Assembly (NCBI GenBank): GCA_002705055.1
Contig: PAHY01000003.1
Span: forward strand, 27,889 to 91,888
Direction: 5' to 3'
Length of the DNA stretch: 64,000 bases
DNA from: Planctomycetota bacterium
Lineage (GTDB): Bacteria > Planctomycetota > UBA1135
Below, piece after piece: positions 1-9,686 of the stretch. Made by a program: the position numbers and the translations under genes. The notes beneath the pieces are model-generated. The model saw only the letters and a program-made list of their open reading frames with translations. It searched no databases and had not been told where the DNA came from. Positions within the stretch are counted from its first letter, which is position 1, and each line of letters opens with the position of its first letter.

Positions 1-3000
1 AGCCGGCGACCTTCCAGGCCTCCTTGGCGCCGAGGTAGATGATGTCGAGGCCACGATCCTTGGCCCAGGCACGGGCCGCCATGATCGTGATCGCGTCGTC
101 GGCTTCGACCAGCACCGGCTTCTCGCCGCGCGCGTACGGGACGAGCGCCGCCAGCTTCGGATCGCGCTGGACCGGGGACGATCCCTCGGCAGCGAGCGCA
201 TCGACGCGCTCGCCGTACTCCAGTGCATCGTCGAACCACTGATCCAGTTCGCCGATGTTCTCCGGCATCTGCACGCCTTCGCGCGGCTTCAGCCCCTGCT
301 CGGGTTCGTCCGCATGCTCGTGCGCGTGATCCAGGTCGTGCAGGTGGTCCTCCTTGCCGGCCGCGAGGCAGTCGTGCTCGTGAAGATCCTCCTCCATGCC
401 CAGCTGCCCAAGGCGCGGCGCGCGCGCACGCGGGAAGCGGATCACCAGCCCGAGGTCCTTGGTGACGACCATCTCATCCGTGGTCTCGCCTTCGAGCTGA
501 ATCAGCGCCCCCTGGCCCATGATCCGACCGAATCGCGGGCGGACGAAGACGTGGGTCGTGCCGTGCATCCGGGTCACGTCGTGGTGCGCGGAGTCAGCAT
601 GAATCGCCGAGGCGATCGACAGATCGGGGTGATCGGTGCCGGTCTCGCGGCGGTCATCGGTGCCGCGCACCGAGCCGATCTCGTAGAGACCCGTCGCATC
701 GGTGCCGTTGATGAAGCCCGGATAGAGCCCCATGCCGCGGCCGTCGATCATGGTCGCGCCGGTCGGCTTCTGCAGCGAGAAGCTGCCGCTTCCCACGCGC
801 TGAATCCGGCCGTTGCGCACCTCAAGCCAGCCCTTGAAAGGCTCATCGACCATCGAGTGAATGCGCACATTGTCGATCAGGTAGTGCTTCCCGCGACCCA
901 GATGAGTCCAGGCCTCCCACTCCGCTTCGCTGGCATCCAGCTGCGGCTGCGCGCGGTCTTCCTCGGAAGTGCCGTTGCGGTTAGCGACCTTGGCCGCGAA
1001 GGTGGCCACGGCGTCGGTGTAGTCCTGCCAGGTGCCGTCGTTGTCCGGCTTCCACTCGAACAGGGTGCGGCCGCGCGCCAGCGTCAGGTGGCAACGCGCG
1101 TAAGTCGAGAGCGGCTCGGCATCCCACACCGCCACGGTGCCGTGCTTACCCACTTCAAGCGTGCCGACGGTGTCCTCAATCCAGAGCTGTGTCGCGACGT
1201 TCTTGGTCGCGAAGCTCAGCGCGGTTTCCCAGTCGATGTCGGCATAGCGCAGCGACTTGCCAGCCTCCGTGTTGAGGCGGCGGATCAGGTCATCCGAGTC
1301 GGAGTTGATCGAAGACACCATGCCGGCGTCGTCCATCATGGCCGGGTTGTACGGGATCGCGTCGTAGGCCTCGATCTTGTACGCCCACCAGTCGGCGAAG
1401 GACGAACCCATCGCGCCGTACTCGGCGAGCTCCGGGGCGACCTTGTAGCCTTCCAGCACGTGCTGGAAGGTGGGGCGCTCAATCCCGAACTCCTTGCAGA
1501 CGTTCAGGAACATCAGCAGCTCGTCCGAGCGGTAACTGTGGCACTGGATGTGGATCTTGTTCTCGATGATGTCCGCGAGAACCTCGAGGCGCACATCGCG
1601 CCGGAAGCCGGGCAGCAGTCCGGCGTCGGCCTGCTTGCGCTGCTCGGCGTAATCCTGCGCGGCCTGGAAGGCACGGCGGTAGACCGCCTGCACCCCCATG
1701 CGGCTGTTCGGGAAGCGGTTGCCCTGGTTGTTCCAGTTCGACTGCTTGACGTTCTCCCCTAGCGCAAACTTGATCCCCTGCTTGGCGGGGTAGCGCACCT
1801 CGTCCATGCGGTGGGCCTGGTAGTCCATCTCCCAGACGACCGCCTGGCCGCCGATCGGGTTGGCCGAGCCGTGCAGCGACTGCACCATCGCGGTGCCGCC
1901 GGCGGCGGCGCGATAGATGCCGTAGTCGCGGGTGATGATCATGTCGCCCACGCGCACTTCGGCGGTGATCGACATCGACCCCTCGTTGATCGAGGCGAGC
2001 GCCAGGTGACTGTGCGCGTCGAGCATCGCCGGCGTGACGTGCATGCCGGAGGCGTCATAGACCGGCACACCGGCCGGCGCGCTGACGGATCCGATGGCGG
2101 TGATCTTGCCGTCTTCAATCAGCAGATCGCCGACGTAAGGGTCTTCGCCGGTGACCGGGTAGAGAGTGCCGCCGCGGATCAGCACGCTGCCTTCAAAGGG
2201 ATTTGCTGGCATGCGGTCGGCATCGGTCTCGACCAGCCACTCGGGGTGGCCCTTGGCGACGCCTTCGCTGTCCGCTTCGTCTTCGGCTTCGGCCTCCTGC
2301 GTCTCGCCTTCGTCCGCGGCTTCGTCCGCGGCTTCGGCCGCCGACTCTTGCGCGGCAGCGGGTGCATCGGAGACGCGCTCGCCCACCGCGGGGACGTCGC
2401 CGAAGTCGGTCGACAGCTTGGCGGTCATTGAGTTGCCTTCGACGCGACCGAAGAGCGTGAACTCCATCTGCATCTCCTCCACGTAGTAGGTGAACTTGAT
2501 GCGGTCGTCCTGGAAGCCGACGCCGCTGGTGGGGTCAGTCGGGTTCTCCGGGGAGTCGGTGACCACGATGCTCTCGGCTGCGCGGTCGACGATGGCGTAG
2601 AACTGCTGCTCGCCGGTCGGCGCCTGGACGGTGATCTTCCAGGTGCCGTTGACGATCGAGCCGTCGCCCCCGCTGTCGGCTCCCTCGCTTGCGTCCGCAG
2701 CTTCATCCTGCTTCTTCTCCTCCTTGGCCGGGAACTCCCAGCCGCGGCCGTCGACGAACACCCAGCGCGGAGTTTCGTGCGGGCTCGCCTCGCCGGCGTA
2801 GATGACGAAATCGGCCGCTGTGCCGGCGGCGACTTCGCCGACGCCTTCCAGGCCGAGCATCGTCGCCACGTCCTGGCTGGCCGCCTTCCACAAAGAGGCA
2901 GGGTCGGCTCCGGCTTCGGTCAGCTGCTTCCAGGCGTCCTTCCAATCCTTGCTGCTGCTGTTCGGTACCAGCGCCACGGCGATTCCCGACTCCTGCAGCA

Positions 3001-4084
3001 CGGCAAACTCGGCGACCGCTTCCGCGTGGTCGAGGTGACGGGTCTCGCGCAGGGCGGCGGGCTCCTGCCAGTAAGGACGCTTCGCCACTGGCTCCACGTC
3101 GAGATCCTCATCCGACTTGGGCGCTTCGCCGAAGCCGGCGACGTAGAGCACGCCGATGTTCTGCGCCTGCAGCCGATCCGTGAAGTACTGCGCGTCGCGA
3201 CCACCCAGGATCAGCGCCGGCAGCTCCGGCGCGAACTCGGCGTGGAGGTCGAGGAAGTTCTCGATCTCGCGTCGGCCGTTGGCCAGGAAAATGGCCGGGC
3301 CTAGGGCGCCCTGGCTGGCATCAGCGGCGCGGCGGTGGGTACCGCTGGCCGAGAGCTGCGCATCCAGGAATACCTGGCGCAGCATGGCCAGCGAGGCCAT
3401 CGGCGTACCGGGGTAACCGCCCCCGGCGCCGCGCAGGGAGTAGGTCTGGAAGCCATCGCGCATCAGCAGCGCTTCGCCAAGCGGGCGCGCGTTCAGCGAC
3501 ACGGCCGCGCTGCGCCCACGCATCAGCGCGCGATCGCTCGGTACGACGTGTCCGAGCGTGAAGCCCAGCTCGCGCCAGGCGTCATGGCTGCCGGCATCCC
3601 ACTCGAGGCGGTCGGCGGCGTAGGTCCAGCCGCGCAGGTTGGCGGTGGTGCCGAGCTCCATCGAAGGCACCGGCCCGGTGCGCGGATCGGTGGTCTCGAT
3701 CGCGTAGGGGTTGTCCGGCACGGCCCCCATGCTGGCCGGAAGGTTGGCGTGGATCAGGCCCGGGTAGACCACCCAGTCTTCCTCCGCTGCGATCCGGTGC
3801 GCGGTCGCGGGCGCCTGGCTGGCTGCCGCCGCGCCGACGGCCTCGATCCAGCCATTGCGGATGAGCAGGTCCTGCGGCGCGCTGGCGCTGCCGTTCTGCC
3901 AGATGCGTGCACCTTCGATCAGGAAGATGCCGTCCTGAGGACCCTGGACTTCGTCGGCGGAGGCGCGCGGCGCAAGCTGCGCGGCGGGCGCCTCCGTTGC
4001 GGCGGCGCTGGGCAGCAGCCGCGAAGAGAGGACAAGGGCCGGGGTCAGCAGGGCGACCGCGGCCAAGCGGAGTGGCGGGAGCAT
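1..4084 (-). CDS. Giant exported amidohydrolase with three tandem modules (C-terminus beyond window)
   Basis: 1361 codons are visible and the frame is still open at the left edge. An N-terminal hydrophobic stretch suggests export. Three amidohydrolase-like modules can be read. The first (about residues 35-450) has the dihydroorotase-like N-terminal fold signature, but the metal motif is degenerate (PGLIHANL in place of DxHxH). The second (about 640-1040) is intact, with LDAHSHL, a later HIQCHS, FQHVLEG and INSDSDD supplying the expected metal ligands of an imidazolonepropionase-like enzyme. The third (from about 1080) again lacks HxH (PGFINGTDATGL). Between modules 1 and 2 lie a small beta-rich insert and a long Ala/Glu-rich acidic linker. 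The ATG at 4084 was chosen because a better upstream in-frame start is absent and a TAGAAT hexamer lies 6 nt before it. The substrate cannot be deduced; related planctomycete proteins are annotated only as amidohydrolases. Confidence 0.85.
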   Translation of the reverse strand, partial: MLPPLRLAAVALLTPALVLSSRLLPSAAATEAPAAQLAPRASADEVQGPQDGIFLIEGARIWQNGSASAPQDLLIRNGWIEAVGAAAASQAPATAHRIAAEEDWVVYPGLIHANLPASMGAVPDNPYAIETTDPRTGPVPSMELGTTANLRGWTYAADRLEWDAGSHDAWRELGFTLGHVVPSDRALMRGRSAAVSLNARPLGEALLMRDGFQTYSLRGAGGGYPGTPMASLAMLRQVFLDAQLSASGTHRRAADASQGALGPAIFLANGRREIENFLDLHAEFAPELPALILGGRDAQYFTDRLQAQNIGVLYVAGFGEAPKSDEDLDVEPVAKRPYWQEPAALRETRHLDHAEAVAEFAVLQESGIAVALVPNSSSKDWKDAWKQLTEAGADPASLWKAASQDVATMLGLEGVGEVAAGTAADFVIYAGEASPHETPRWVFVDGRGWEFPAKEEKKQDEAADASEGADSGGDGSIVNGTWKITVQAPTGEQQFYAIVDRAAESIVVTDSPENPTDPTSGVGFQDDRIKFTYYVEEMQMEFTLFGRVEGNSMTAKLSTDFGDVPAVGERVSDAPAAAQESAAEAADEAADEGETQEAEAEDEADSEGVAKGHPEWLVETDADRMPANPFEGSVLIRGGTLYPVTGEDPYVGDLLIEDGKITAIGSVSAPAGVPVYDASGMHVTPAMLDAHSHLALASINEGSMSITAEVRVGDMIITRDYGIYRAAAGGTAMVQSLHGSANPIGGQAVVWEMDYQAHRMDEVRYPAKQGIKFALGENVKQSNWNNQGNRFPNSRMGVQAVYRRAFQAAQDYAEQRKQADAGLLPGFRRDVRLEVLADIIENKIHIQCHSYRSDELLMFLNVCKEFGIERPTFQHVLEGYKVAPELAEYGAMGSSFADWWAYKIEAYDAIPYNPAMMDDAGMVSSINSDSDDLIRRLNTEAGKSLRYADIDWETALSFATKNVATQLWIEDTVGTLEVGKHGTVAVWDAEPLSTYARCHLTLARGRTLFEWKPDNDGTWQDYTDAVATFAAKVANRNGTSEEDRAQPQLDASEAEWEAWTHLGRGKHYLIDNVRIHSMVDEPFKGWLEVRNGRIQRVGSGSFSLQKPTGATMIDGRGMGLYPGFINGTDATGLYEIGSVRGTDDRRETGTDHPDLSIASAIHADSAHHDVTRMHGTTHVFVRPRFGRIMGQGALIQLEGETTDEMVVTKDLGLVIRFPRARAPRLGQLGMEEDLHEHDCLAAGKEDHLHDLDHAHEHADEPEQGLKPREGVQMPENIGELDQWFDDALEYGERVDALAAEGSSPVQRDPKLAALVPYARGEKPVLVEADDAITIMAARAWAKDRGLDIIYLGAKEAWKVAG

Positions 4085-4090
4085 TCCGCC

Positions 4091-4096
4091 ATTCTA
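4091..4096 (-). promoter_or_regulatory. Putative -10 element TAGAAT
   Basis: TAGAAT ends 6 nt before the ATG at 4084, so transcription would begin at the start codon (leaderless). It overlaps the stop codon of the upstream gene. No convincing -35 box is visible. Confidence 0.5.
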
Positions 4097-4687
4097 GGAC
4101 GCGGCGGCTTCGCACCATGCGATCCCGGCCAGCCAGACCAGGATTGCGGCGGGGTCGATCTCGGCGGCTTCGCGCGCCTCCCAGACGAACTCCCGCTCCT
4201 CGACGCGGCGCGTCTTCGCGCACGGCGAGCCATGGCTCCAGAGTCGCCAGCTGAGCCCGAGTGGATCCGGGCGATCGATGGCGAGCAGAGGGGTCTGGTC
4301 CGGCCCGAGCAGCTCGGTGCGCATCCCGTGGAAGCGGATCGAGCCGCAGGCCTCGCCCGCGCCGTCGAGGAGGGGCGTCGTGACCGTCTGCGGGTCGCGC
4401 TGGTCGAGCAGGCCGGTTGCGGAAACAGGAAGGGCTACGCTGAGGGCGGCCGGGCTCATTGACAATATCCAGAACTTGTCATAGGGGATCAGGCCGAGGA
4501 CTCGCCCTCTCTCCAGCACCTCAGTCTTGACCGTGGCGGGCTGCTCCGCAGCTCCGGCGAGCAGCTCAAGCGCCTGGCCCGGCCGCAGACCGCGCCGAGC
4601 CCACCCAAGGGGGCCACGCACGCGCACCGGCAGCGGGATCCTCCGCAGGGCGGGTTCGGAGGGCTGCTCCCCCGCCGGATCGCTCAT
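4094..4687 (-). CDS. Conserved-looking hypothetical protein
   Basis: A 197-residue protein that I do not recognise. It begins with a polar segment and has the composition of a cytosolic protein with several short beta-like stretches. The C-terminal 20 residues are hydrophobic and include a Cys. Its start overlaps the stop of the upstream zinc-ribbon-like gene by 4 bases (ATGA), which indicates translational coupling, and it ends 9 bases before the giant amidohydrolase. The reading frame is real because the overlap pattern matches other operons here, but no function can be assigned. Confidence 0.65.
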   Translation of the reverse strand: MSDPAGEQPSEPALRRIPLPVRVRGPLGWARRGLRPGQALELLAGAAEQPATVKTEVLERGRVLGLIPYDKFWILSMSPAALSVALPVSATGLLDQRDPQTVTTPLLDGAGEACGSIRFHGMRTELLGPDQTPLLAIDRPDPLGLSWRLWSHGSPCAKTRRVEEREFVWEAREAAEIDPAAILVWLAGIAWCEAAAS

Positions 4688-4983
4688 CGCCAGCGATCGT
4701 CCATGTCGTGCCCGGGCGCCGCCTCATCCTCGCCCTTGCGCTCCTGCTTCTCGGACGCCTTGCGGAAGAGATCGTCGAGGTCCTTCTCGCGCGACTTTTC
4801 GGCCCGCAGGGCTGCCTCGAAGGCGTCCTTGCGCTCGGAGGCGCGGCCCTCAGTGGCCCGCCGAAGCGCATCCTCCATCGCCTCCGGGGGCGGCTCGTGG
4901 GCCAGAACCTCGCCCGAGAGCGGGTCGATCTGCATGGCGCATTGGCAATGCGGACAGCGAGTTTGGAGCGGTTCGCGCGGCAT
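4684..4983 (-). CDS. Small protein with N-terminal CPHCQC motif and charged tail
   Basis: A 99-residue protein. Residues 9-14 read CPHCQC, followed by MQIDPLSGEVL, which resembles half of a zinc ribbon; a second Cys pair is absent, so zinc binding is uncertain. The rest is a highly charged, probably helical or coiled-coil region rich in Glu, Lys and Arg. It overlaps the next gene by 4 bases. Such short proteins occur beside unrelated genes in planctomycetes, and the role is unknown. Confidence 0.65.
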   Translation of the reverse strand: MPREPLQTRCPHCQCAMQIDPLSGEVLAHEPPPEAMEDALRRATEGRASERKDAFEAALRAEKSREKDLDDLFRKASEKQERKGEDEAAPGHDMDDRWR

Positions 4984-5194
4984 CGGTGACAGAACGGCGG
5001 CGACTCGATTTCGAGCCAGCCTGTCGAAATTTAGCCGAAATCCCGGAACCCGGCTCGGCCTTACCCCCTCCTACCTCGCGAAGAGCGAATTGCCGTCGAA
5101 TTGGATTCATCCAGGGGGCTTTGACGGTGGTTGCGCTCTTCTTTTTTGTTGTGGCGGCACCCTGCCCCGGCCCGATCGCCAAGAGGCTTCGGCG

Positions 5195-5488
5195 CTAGCG
5201 CAATCCGGCTTCCTGGAACACCTTGCCGTACTTCGCTTCGACGGCTTCTTCCATATCGATCTCGAGCATCGAGGCCATCGAGACCAGCCAAGCGAAGACA
5301 TCCGCGAACTCCTCGCGCAGGTTGTCGCGATCGTGCCCGCGTCGCACCGCGCGCGTCAGCTCGCCGACTTCCTCGTGAAACCAGAGGAAGGTCCCCTCGA
5401 TCCCGCGCTCGCGGTCTTTTTGCCCGTAGACACGATCGATCCAGTGCTGGAACTCCTGGATGGTAAGCGGCGGTCGTGAATCGGACAT
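5195..5488 (-). CDS. MazG-type nucleotide pyrophosphohydrolase
   Basis: This 97-residue all-alpha protein has the MazG Mg-binding pattern: EEVGEL near residue 39, then EEFADVFAWL about 20 residues later. Family members hydrolyse (d)NTPs to NMP and pyrophosphate, usually for house-cleaning of non-canonical or excess nucleotides. The length fits a single-domain MazG-like protein rather than the two-domain E. coli enzyme. It is transcribed towards the operon below but separated from it by about 210 bases. The exact substrate cannot be predicted. Confidence 0.88.
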   Translation of the reverse strand: MSDSRPPLTIQEFQHWIDRVYGQKDRERGIEGTFLWFHEEVGELTRAVRRGHDRDNLREEFADVFAWLVSMASMLEIDMEEAVEAKYGKVFQEAGLR

Positions 5489-5527
5489 GCTAGTTCGTGC
5501 TGTGACGCAGTGGCTTCCGCCCGCGAT

Positions 5528-6991
5528 CTACGCGGCATCGCGATCGAATCGATTGTCGCGCAGCAGAGCGAAAGCGAGGTCATCGGCCGGAGCCCCTCCA
5601 AGGAACTGCTCGAGCTTCTGCTGCATCGCGTCGAGACCATTCTCGATCGCGATCTTGGCCAGGCTGTAGACCCCCGCTTCGCCCAACTGCTTGCCCGAGG
5701 GCGAGGTGCATTGGAAGGCGCTCGGGCTGAACAGGAAGATCGCATCCCCGGGCGCGAGCGTGAGCTCGAGCGTCTCCAGCGACTTGCGGAAGATCGGCCC
5801 CTCGTCGAAGCCGAGCGCGATCCCATTCGGCTGCAGCTTGCGCAGCTGGCCGGCCGCGGCGTCCCAGCGGACGGCCGGGGCTTTGTGCCCTGCCGAGACC
5901 AGCTCGACGGCACCGGTTTCGGCGTCGAGCCCCAGCGCGATCGCCGAAGCGAAGAGGCCGCGCGCGAGGTCGCGATTGAGCGAGGAGTTGGTGCGATCGA
6001 AAGCGGCCGCCGGCCGCGACCCCTGCAGCAGCGCACCACGCAGATAGGCGCGCGTCATGGCCATGAGCAATGCCCCCGGCATGCCGCGCGTCGCCGTGCT
6101 GCCGACGACGAGTGTGCTGTGACCCGTGTCGTCGCGCAGCGAGTCGACGAAATCGCCCGATCCGGCCCCATCTGATTCAATGAGCGCGGTCTCGATGGCG
6201 TAGCCGTAGGGCGCATCCGACGCCAGCGGCCGGAGATTGCGGCGCAGCTCGCGGAGCGACTCCGCCTCGCGCTGGCTCTGATCGAGCGCTTCACGGTCGC
6301 GCTGACCGGCCAGCAGATCCTGCACCATGCGGTCGACCGCCCGGGCCAGATAGGTGACCTCCTTGGGGGCGCCATCGACGTGAACACGCCGATCCAGCCG
6401 CCCGCGGCTGATCGCCGCGACGTCATCGACGATCGAGCGCAGCGGTGCCGCCACTTTGCGGGCCGTGAACGCGCCCACCACGACGGTGCCGACGACCGTC
6501 CCGCCGCACACCAGCAGAATGAGAATGACCAGGCGCTGCGATTCAAGCGGCGGCCGGGTGTTGGGCGCGTAGATCAGGCGCGTCTTCGCGCTCTCCGTGA
6601 CCGCCTCTCCAGGGGTGCCGGGGGCATTGCCCGGCGGCCGGACCGACACCTGGAAGACCCGGGCTTCTTGAGCACCTGCGCGATCCGTCTGCAGCGTGAC
6701 CTGGCCCACCTGCAGATCGACGCCCTGCGGCGCGGGCAGGCTCTGCCCCTGAATCGCGCCTTCCTGGACTCCGTCGCGCAGCAACTCGCCGGTGCGGCGC
6801 GCCATCGCGCGCTGCGCTTCGCCGCCCGCCGAGCGCGCGACCTCTTGCGCCCCCACCCAGAGGGCGTAGCCCGCGACCGCCGCGATGATCGAGACGAGCA
6901 GCCCCAGCCCCAGCACGAAACGGGCGGCCAGCCCAAGCCCGGCGGGCGCACGCATTGGTGCGGGTGGATCGTGCGCTTCGTTTCGGCTCAA
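5528..6991 (-). CDS. Membrane PP2C/SpoIIE-type phosphatase with HAMP domain
   Basis: A 487-residue protein with a transmembrane helix at about residues 22-45, an extracytoplasmic sensor segment, a second helix near 152-176, a HAMP linker (about 176-230) and a C-terminal SpoIIE-like phosphatase domain. The phosphatase region shows SGDFVDSL (equivalent to the GDFxD metal motif), MPGALLMAM, VSAGHKAP and a terminal DDLAFALL. Such proteins usually dephosphorylate anti-anti-sigma factors and control alternative sigma factors. No partner switch is in the window. Its ATG overlaps the stop of pgpA by 4 bases, so the two are co-translated. Confidence 0.88.
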   Translation of the reverse strand: MSRNEAHDPPAPMRAPAGLGLAARFVLGLGLLVSIIAAVAGYALWVGAQEVARSAGGEAQRAMARRTGELLRDGVQEGAIQGQSLPAPQGVDLQVGQVTLQTDRAGAQEARVFQVSVRPPGNAPGTPGEAVTESAKTRLIYAPNTRPPLESQRLVILILLVCGGTVVGTVVVGAFTARKVAAPLRSIVDDVAAISRGRLDRRVHVDGAPKEVTYLARAVDRMVQDLLAGQRDREALDQSQREAESLRELRRNLRPLASDAPYGYAIETALIESDGAGSGDFVDSLRDDTGHSTLVVGSTATRGMPGALLMAMTRAYLRGALLQGSRPAAAFDRTNSSLNRDLARGLFASAIALGLDAETGAVELVSAGHKAPAVRWDAAAGQLRKLQPNGIALGFDEGPIFRKSLETLELTLAPGDAIFLFSPSAFQCTSPSGKQLGEAGVYSLAKIAIENGLDAMQQKLEQFLGGAPADDLAFALLRDNRFDRDAA

Positions 6992-7482
6992 GGTGTTGCC
7001 GCAGGAACCCCGAGGATCTCAGGCGCCCCCAGGTAGAGGCCGGCCATGATAGCCAGCGCCCAGGCACCCGCGACGAGGTCGTCGACCATGATGCCCAGGC
7101 CACCCGGGAGGCTCTCGAGCTGACGGGCCGGCGGCGGCTTCCAGATGTCGAAGAGGCGGAACAGGAAGAACGCCGCCACCAGCGGCCGCCAGCCATGGAA
7201 CTCGATCCATGCCACCGCCACCAGGTATCCGGCCACCTCGTCGAGCACGAAGGCACCCGGATCCTTGCGGCCAAACTTCTTCTCCGCCCAATCACCGCAA
7301 GGCTTGCCCAGCGCCGTGAGGAAGGCGGCCGTCCCCAGACACAGCGGCAGATACAACTCCGGCCAGGTCCATCCGAACAAGGCCGCCAGCGCCACCCCAC
7401 CCAGGGTGCCGAAGGTCCCCGGCGCGATCGGCGCATAGCCGAGCCCGAAGGAAGTCGCGAGCATCTCGTAGATCTTGGACAT
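6988..7482 (-). CDS. pgpA: Phosphatidylglycerophosphatase A
   Basis: A 164-residue integral membrane protein that matches the PgpA family in length and motifs: the N-terminal GLGYAPIAPGTFGTLGG, the DPGAFVLDEVAGYLVA segment and FDIWKPPPAR. PgpA removes the phosphate from phosphatidylglycerophosphate in phosphatidylglycerol synthesis at the inner membrane. It lies 18 bases after the helicase gene and overlaps the SpoIIE phosphatase gene by 4 bases, forming a helicase-pgpA-phosphatase transcription unit. Confidence 0.95.
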   Translation of the reverse strand: MSKIYEMLATSFGLGYAPIAPGTFGTLGGVALAALFGWTWPELYLPLCLGTAAFLTALGKPCGDWAEKKFGRKDPGAFVLDEVAGYLVAVAWIEFHGWRPLVAAFFLFRLFDIWKPPPARQLESLPGGLGIMVDDLVAGAWALAIMAGLYLGAPEILGVPAATP

Positions 7483-7500
7483 GGCAGTCGTCAGAAGGGG

Positions 7501-9681
7501 TCAGTCGACGCGCTCGAGCATCGCGTAGGCGGACAGCAGAGTGCGCTCCTGCCCCGTGTCTTCGAACAGCACCACGAGGCGCTGGTTGATCCCGCTGCCC
7601 AAGACGCGCTGCACCGTGCCCTCGCCGAAGACGCGGTGCCGCACAAAGTCGCCGGGACGCAGTTCGCCGTCCTCCGGGGCGTCGGAATCGTCTTCGAACT
7701 CCTGCTCAGCCAACTCGGCGGCGAAGTGGGCGTCGGGCAGCACCTCGTCGGGGAGTTCGTCGAGGAAGCGAGAAGGAGCCTGCGGCCCGGGCGCGCCCGT
7801 GCGGAATCGCATGCGGGAGTGAGCCAGGCAGAGCTCTTCCCGGGCGCGCGTGAGAGCGACGTAGAACAAACGGCGCTCCTCCTCGAGGCCCTCGGGCTCT
7901 TCGAAGGAACGCGCGTGCGGAAAGAGCCCTTCCTCCAGGCCGACCACCGCCACGCGATCAAACTCGAGCCCCTTGGCTGCGTGGACCGTCATGAGCGAGA
8001 CCCGCTCGGCACCGACCGCCCAGCGATCGACGTCGGTCAGCAGGGAGATCTCCTCCATGAAACCGCGGATGCCACCCTCTTCCCGTTCGTCGTACTCGGC
8101 AGCGAATGCCAGCAGCTCGTCGATGTTCTCGCCACGATCGACGTCCTCGGTGGTGGTCAGCGAATCAGCGAAGCGCCGATAGCCCGTGCGGTCGATCGCC
8201 ATGCGCAGCACCGCCTCGGCGCTCTCGATTCGCTCTCCTAGATCGAAGACGATCTTGAGGAAATTGAGTGCTCCCTTCTTGGCCGGGCCGCGCAGCGCCG
8301 TCCGTACTTCCTCGCGGCGCAGCACCTGAAGGACAGACTCATCGTGTTCGGTCGCCGCCGCGCGAATGCGGCCGATGCTGGTCTCGCCGATCCCTCTCGG
8401 CGGCACGTTGATGACCCGCAGCGCCGAGACCTCATCGCGTGGATTGACCACAAGCCGCGCGTACGCCAGCAGATCCTTCACTTCCCGGCGCTCGAAGAAG
8501 GAGAGCCCTCCGACGACCTGGTAGGGAAGCTGCAGGCGAGTCATCGCGGCCTCAAGCGAGCGAGAGCACGCGTTCGTGCGGTAGAAAACCGCCACTTCAC
8601 TTGCACGAGTTCCCTCGCGAATCCAGCGCTCGACCACGCGCGCCACATCGAGCGCCTCGTCCTCTTCGGTCGCGGCTTCGAGGAGGCGAAGGGCAGCCCC
8701 GTCCTCGCGATCGGTGATGAGGTCCTTCTCCTTGCGCGAGCGGTTGTTCCGAATCACGTGCTGAGCAGCTTTCAGTACATTGCCAACCGAGCGGTAGTTC
8801 TGCTCCAGCCGGATGACACGCGTGCCGGGGAAGTCCTGCTCAAACCGAAGGATGTTGCCGATATCAGCCCCGCGCCAGCGGTAGATCGACTGGTCCGGAT
8901 CGCCGCACACGGCGAGATTGTTGTGCGCCGCCGACAGCAGCTTGACGAAGTTGTACTGCAGGTCGTTCGTGTCCTGGTACTCATCGACCAGAATATGCTC
9001 GAATCGATCCACCCAGCGCCGCGCGCCGTCTCGATCCTTGCGCACGAGCTCGACCCCCTTCAAGAGCAGGTCATCGAAGTCGAGGCCATCTTGCTTCGCG
9101 AGCTGCTCCTCGTACTTGGCATAAACAATGGCCGCCCGCTCTTCTTCCATGCCGTAGAGCGAAGCATTCTCTGCGGCCTGCAGTGGATCCAGGCTGTGCT
9201 GCTTCCAGTTGGAGATGAACTGCTCGAACTTGCGCGGCCGATAGACCGTGGGATCCCAACCCTGATCCTTGATCAGCTGCCGCAACAACCGACGACGATC
9301 ATCGACGTCCATGATCGTGAAGTTCTGGCTGCGACCGACCACGCCCGCATCCATCCGCAGCATGCGAGCGCAGGTGGCGTGGAAGGTCCCCACCCACAGC
9401 CCGGTATCTGGCACCCATTCAGCTATGCGCTCACGCATTTCGCGCGCCGCCTTGTTGGTGAAGGTAATCGCCAGGATCCGCCCCGGTGGCACCCCGAGGT
9501 GAGAAACCAGATGGGCGACTCGCCGCGTAATCGTCCGCGTCTTGCCGGTCCCCGCGCCAGCGAGGATCAGCAGGGGTCCGTCTTCGTGGACCACGGCGTC
9601 GTGCTGGGCCCGATTGAGCCCGTCGAGGATGGTCGCTGCCATGGACGACCCCATTGTGCCTTGCCGCACGGCTCGTCGCAC
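7501..9681 (-). CDS. UvrD/PcrA-type ATP-dependent 3'-5' DNA helicase
   Basis: A 726-residue superfamily 1 helicase. Motifs in order: Q-motif LNRAQHDAV, Walker A AGAGTGKT, motif II DEYQDTND, motif III YRWRGADI, QNYRS, VHAAKGLEFD (motif V) and VALTRAREEL (motif VI). A Tudor-like C-terminal tail (GDFVRHRVFGEGTV...) is typical of PcrA and binds RNA polymerase. It acts in nucleotide excision repair, replication and clearing of stalled complexes. I chose the GTG at 9681 because TAGCAT lies 5 nt upstream. ATGs at 9654 and 9642 (the latter begins MAATILDGLN, a typical family start) are alternatives. It is divergent from acpS. Confidence 0.95.
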   Translation of the reverse strand: MRRAVRQGTMGSSMAATILDGLNRAQHDAVVHEDGPLLILAGAGTGKTRTITRRVAHLVSHLGVPPGRILAITFTNKAAREMRERIAEWVPDTGLWVGTFHATCARMLRMDAGVVGRSQNFTIMDVDDRRRLLRQLIKDQGWDPTVYRPRKFEQFISNWKQHSLDPLQAAENASLYGMEEERAAIVYAKYEEQLAKQDGLDFDDLLLKGVELVRKDRDGARRWVDRFEHILVDEYQDTNDLQYNFVKLLSAAHNNLAVCGDPDQSIYRWRGADIGNILRFEQDFPGTRVIRLEQNYRSVGNVLKAAQHVIRNNRSRKEKDLITDREDGAALRLLEAATEEDEALDVARVVERWIREGTRASEVAVFYRTNACSRSLEAAMTRLQLPYQVVGGLSFFERREVKDLLAYARLVVNPRDEVSALRVINVPPRGIGETSIGRIRAAATEHDESVLQVLRREEVRTALRGPAKKGALNFLKIVFDLGERIESAEAVLRMAIDRTGYRRFADSLTTTEDVDRGENIDELLAFAAEYDEREEGGIRGFMEEISLLTDVDRWAVGAERVSLMTVHAAKGLEFDRVAVVGLEEGLFPHARSFEEPEGLEEERRLFYVALTRAREELCLAHSRMRFRTGAPGPQAPSRFLDELPDEVLPDAHFAAELAEQEFEDDSDAPEDGELRPGDFVRHRVFGEGTVQRVLGSGINQRLVVLFEDTGQERTLLSAYAMLERVD

Positions 9682-9686
9682 CTCTC

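Noticed and set aside
314..1762. A 482-codon open frame on the plus strand
   Set aside because: Antisense to the giant amidohydrolase, whose metal motifs are in frame on the other strand.
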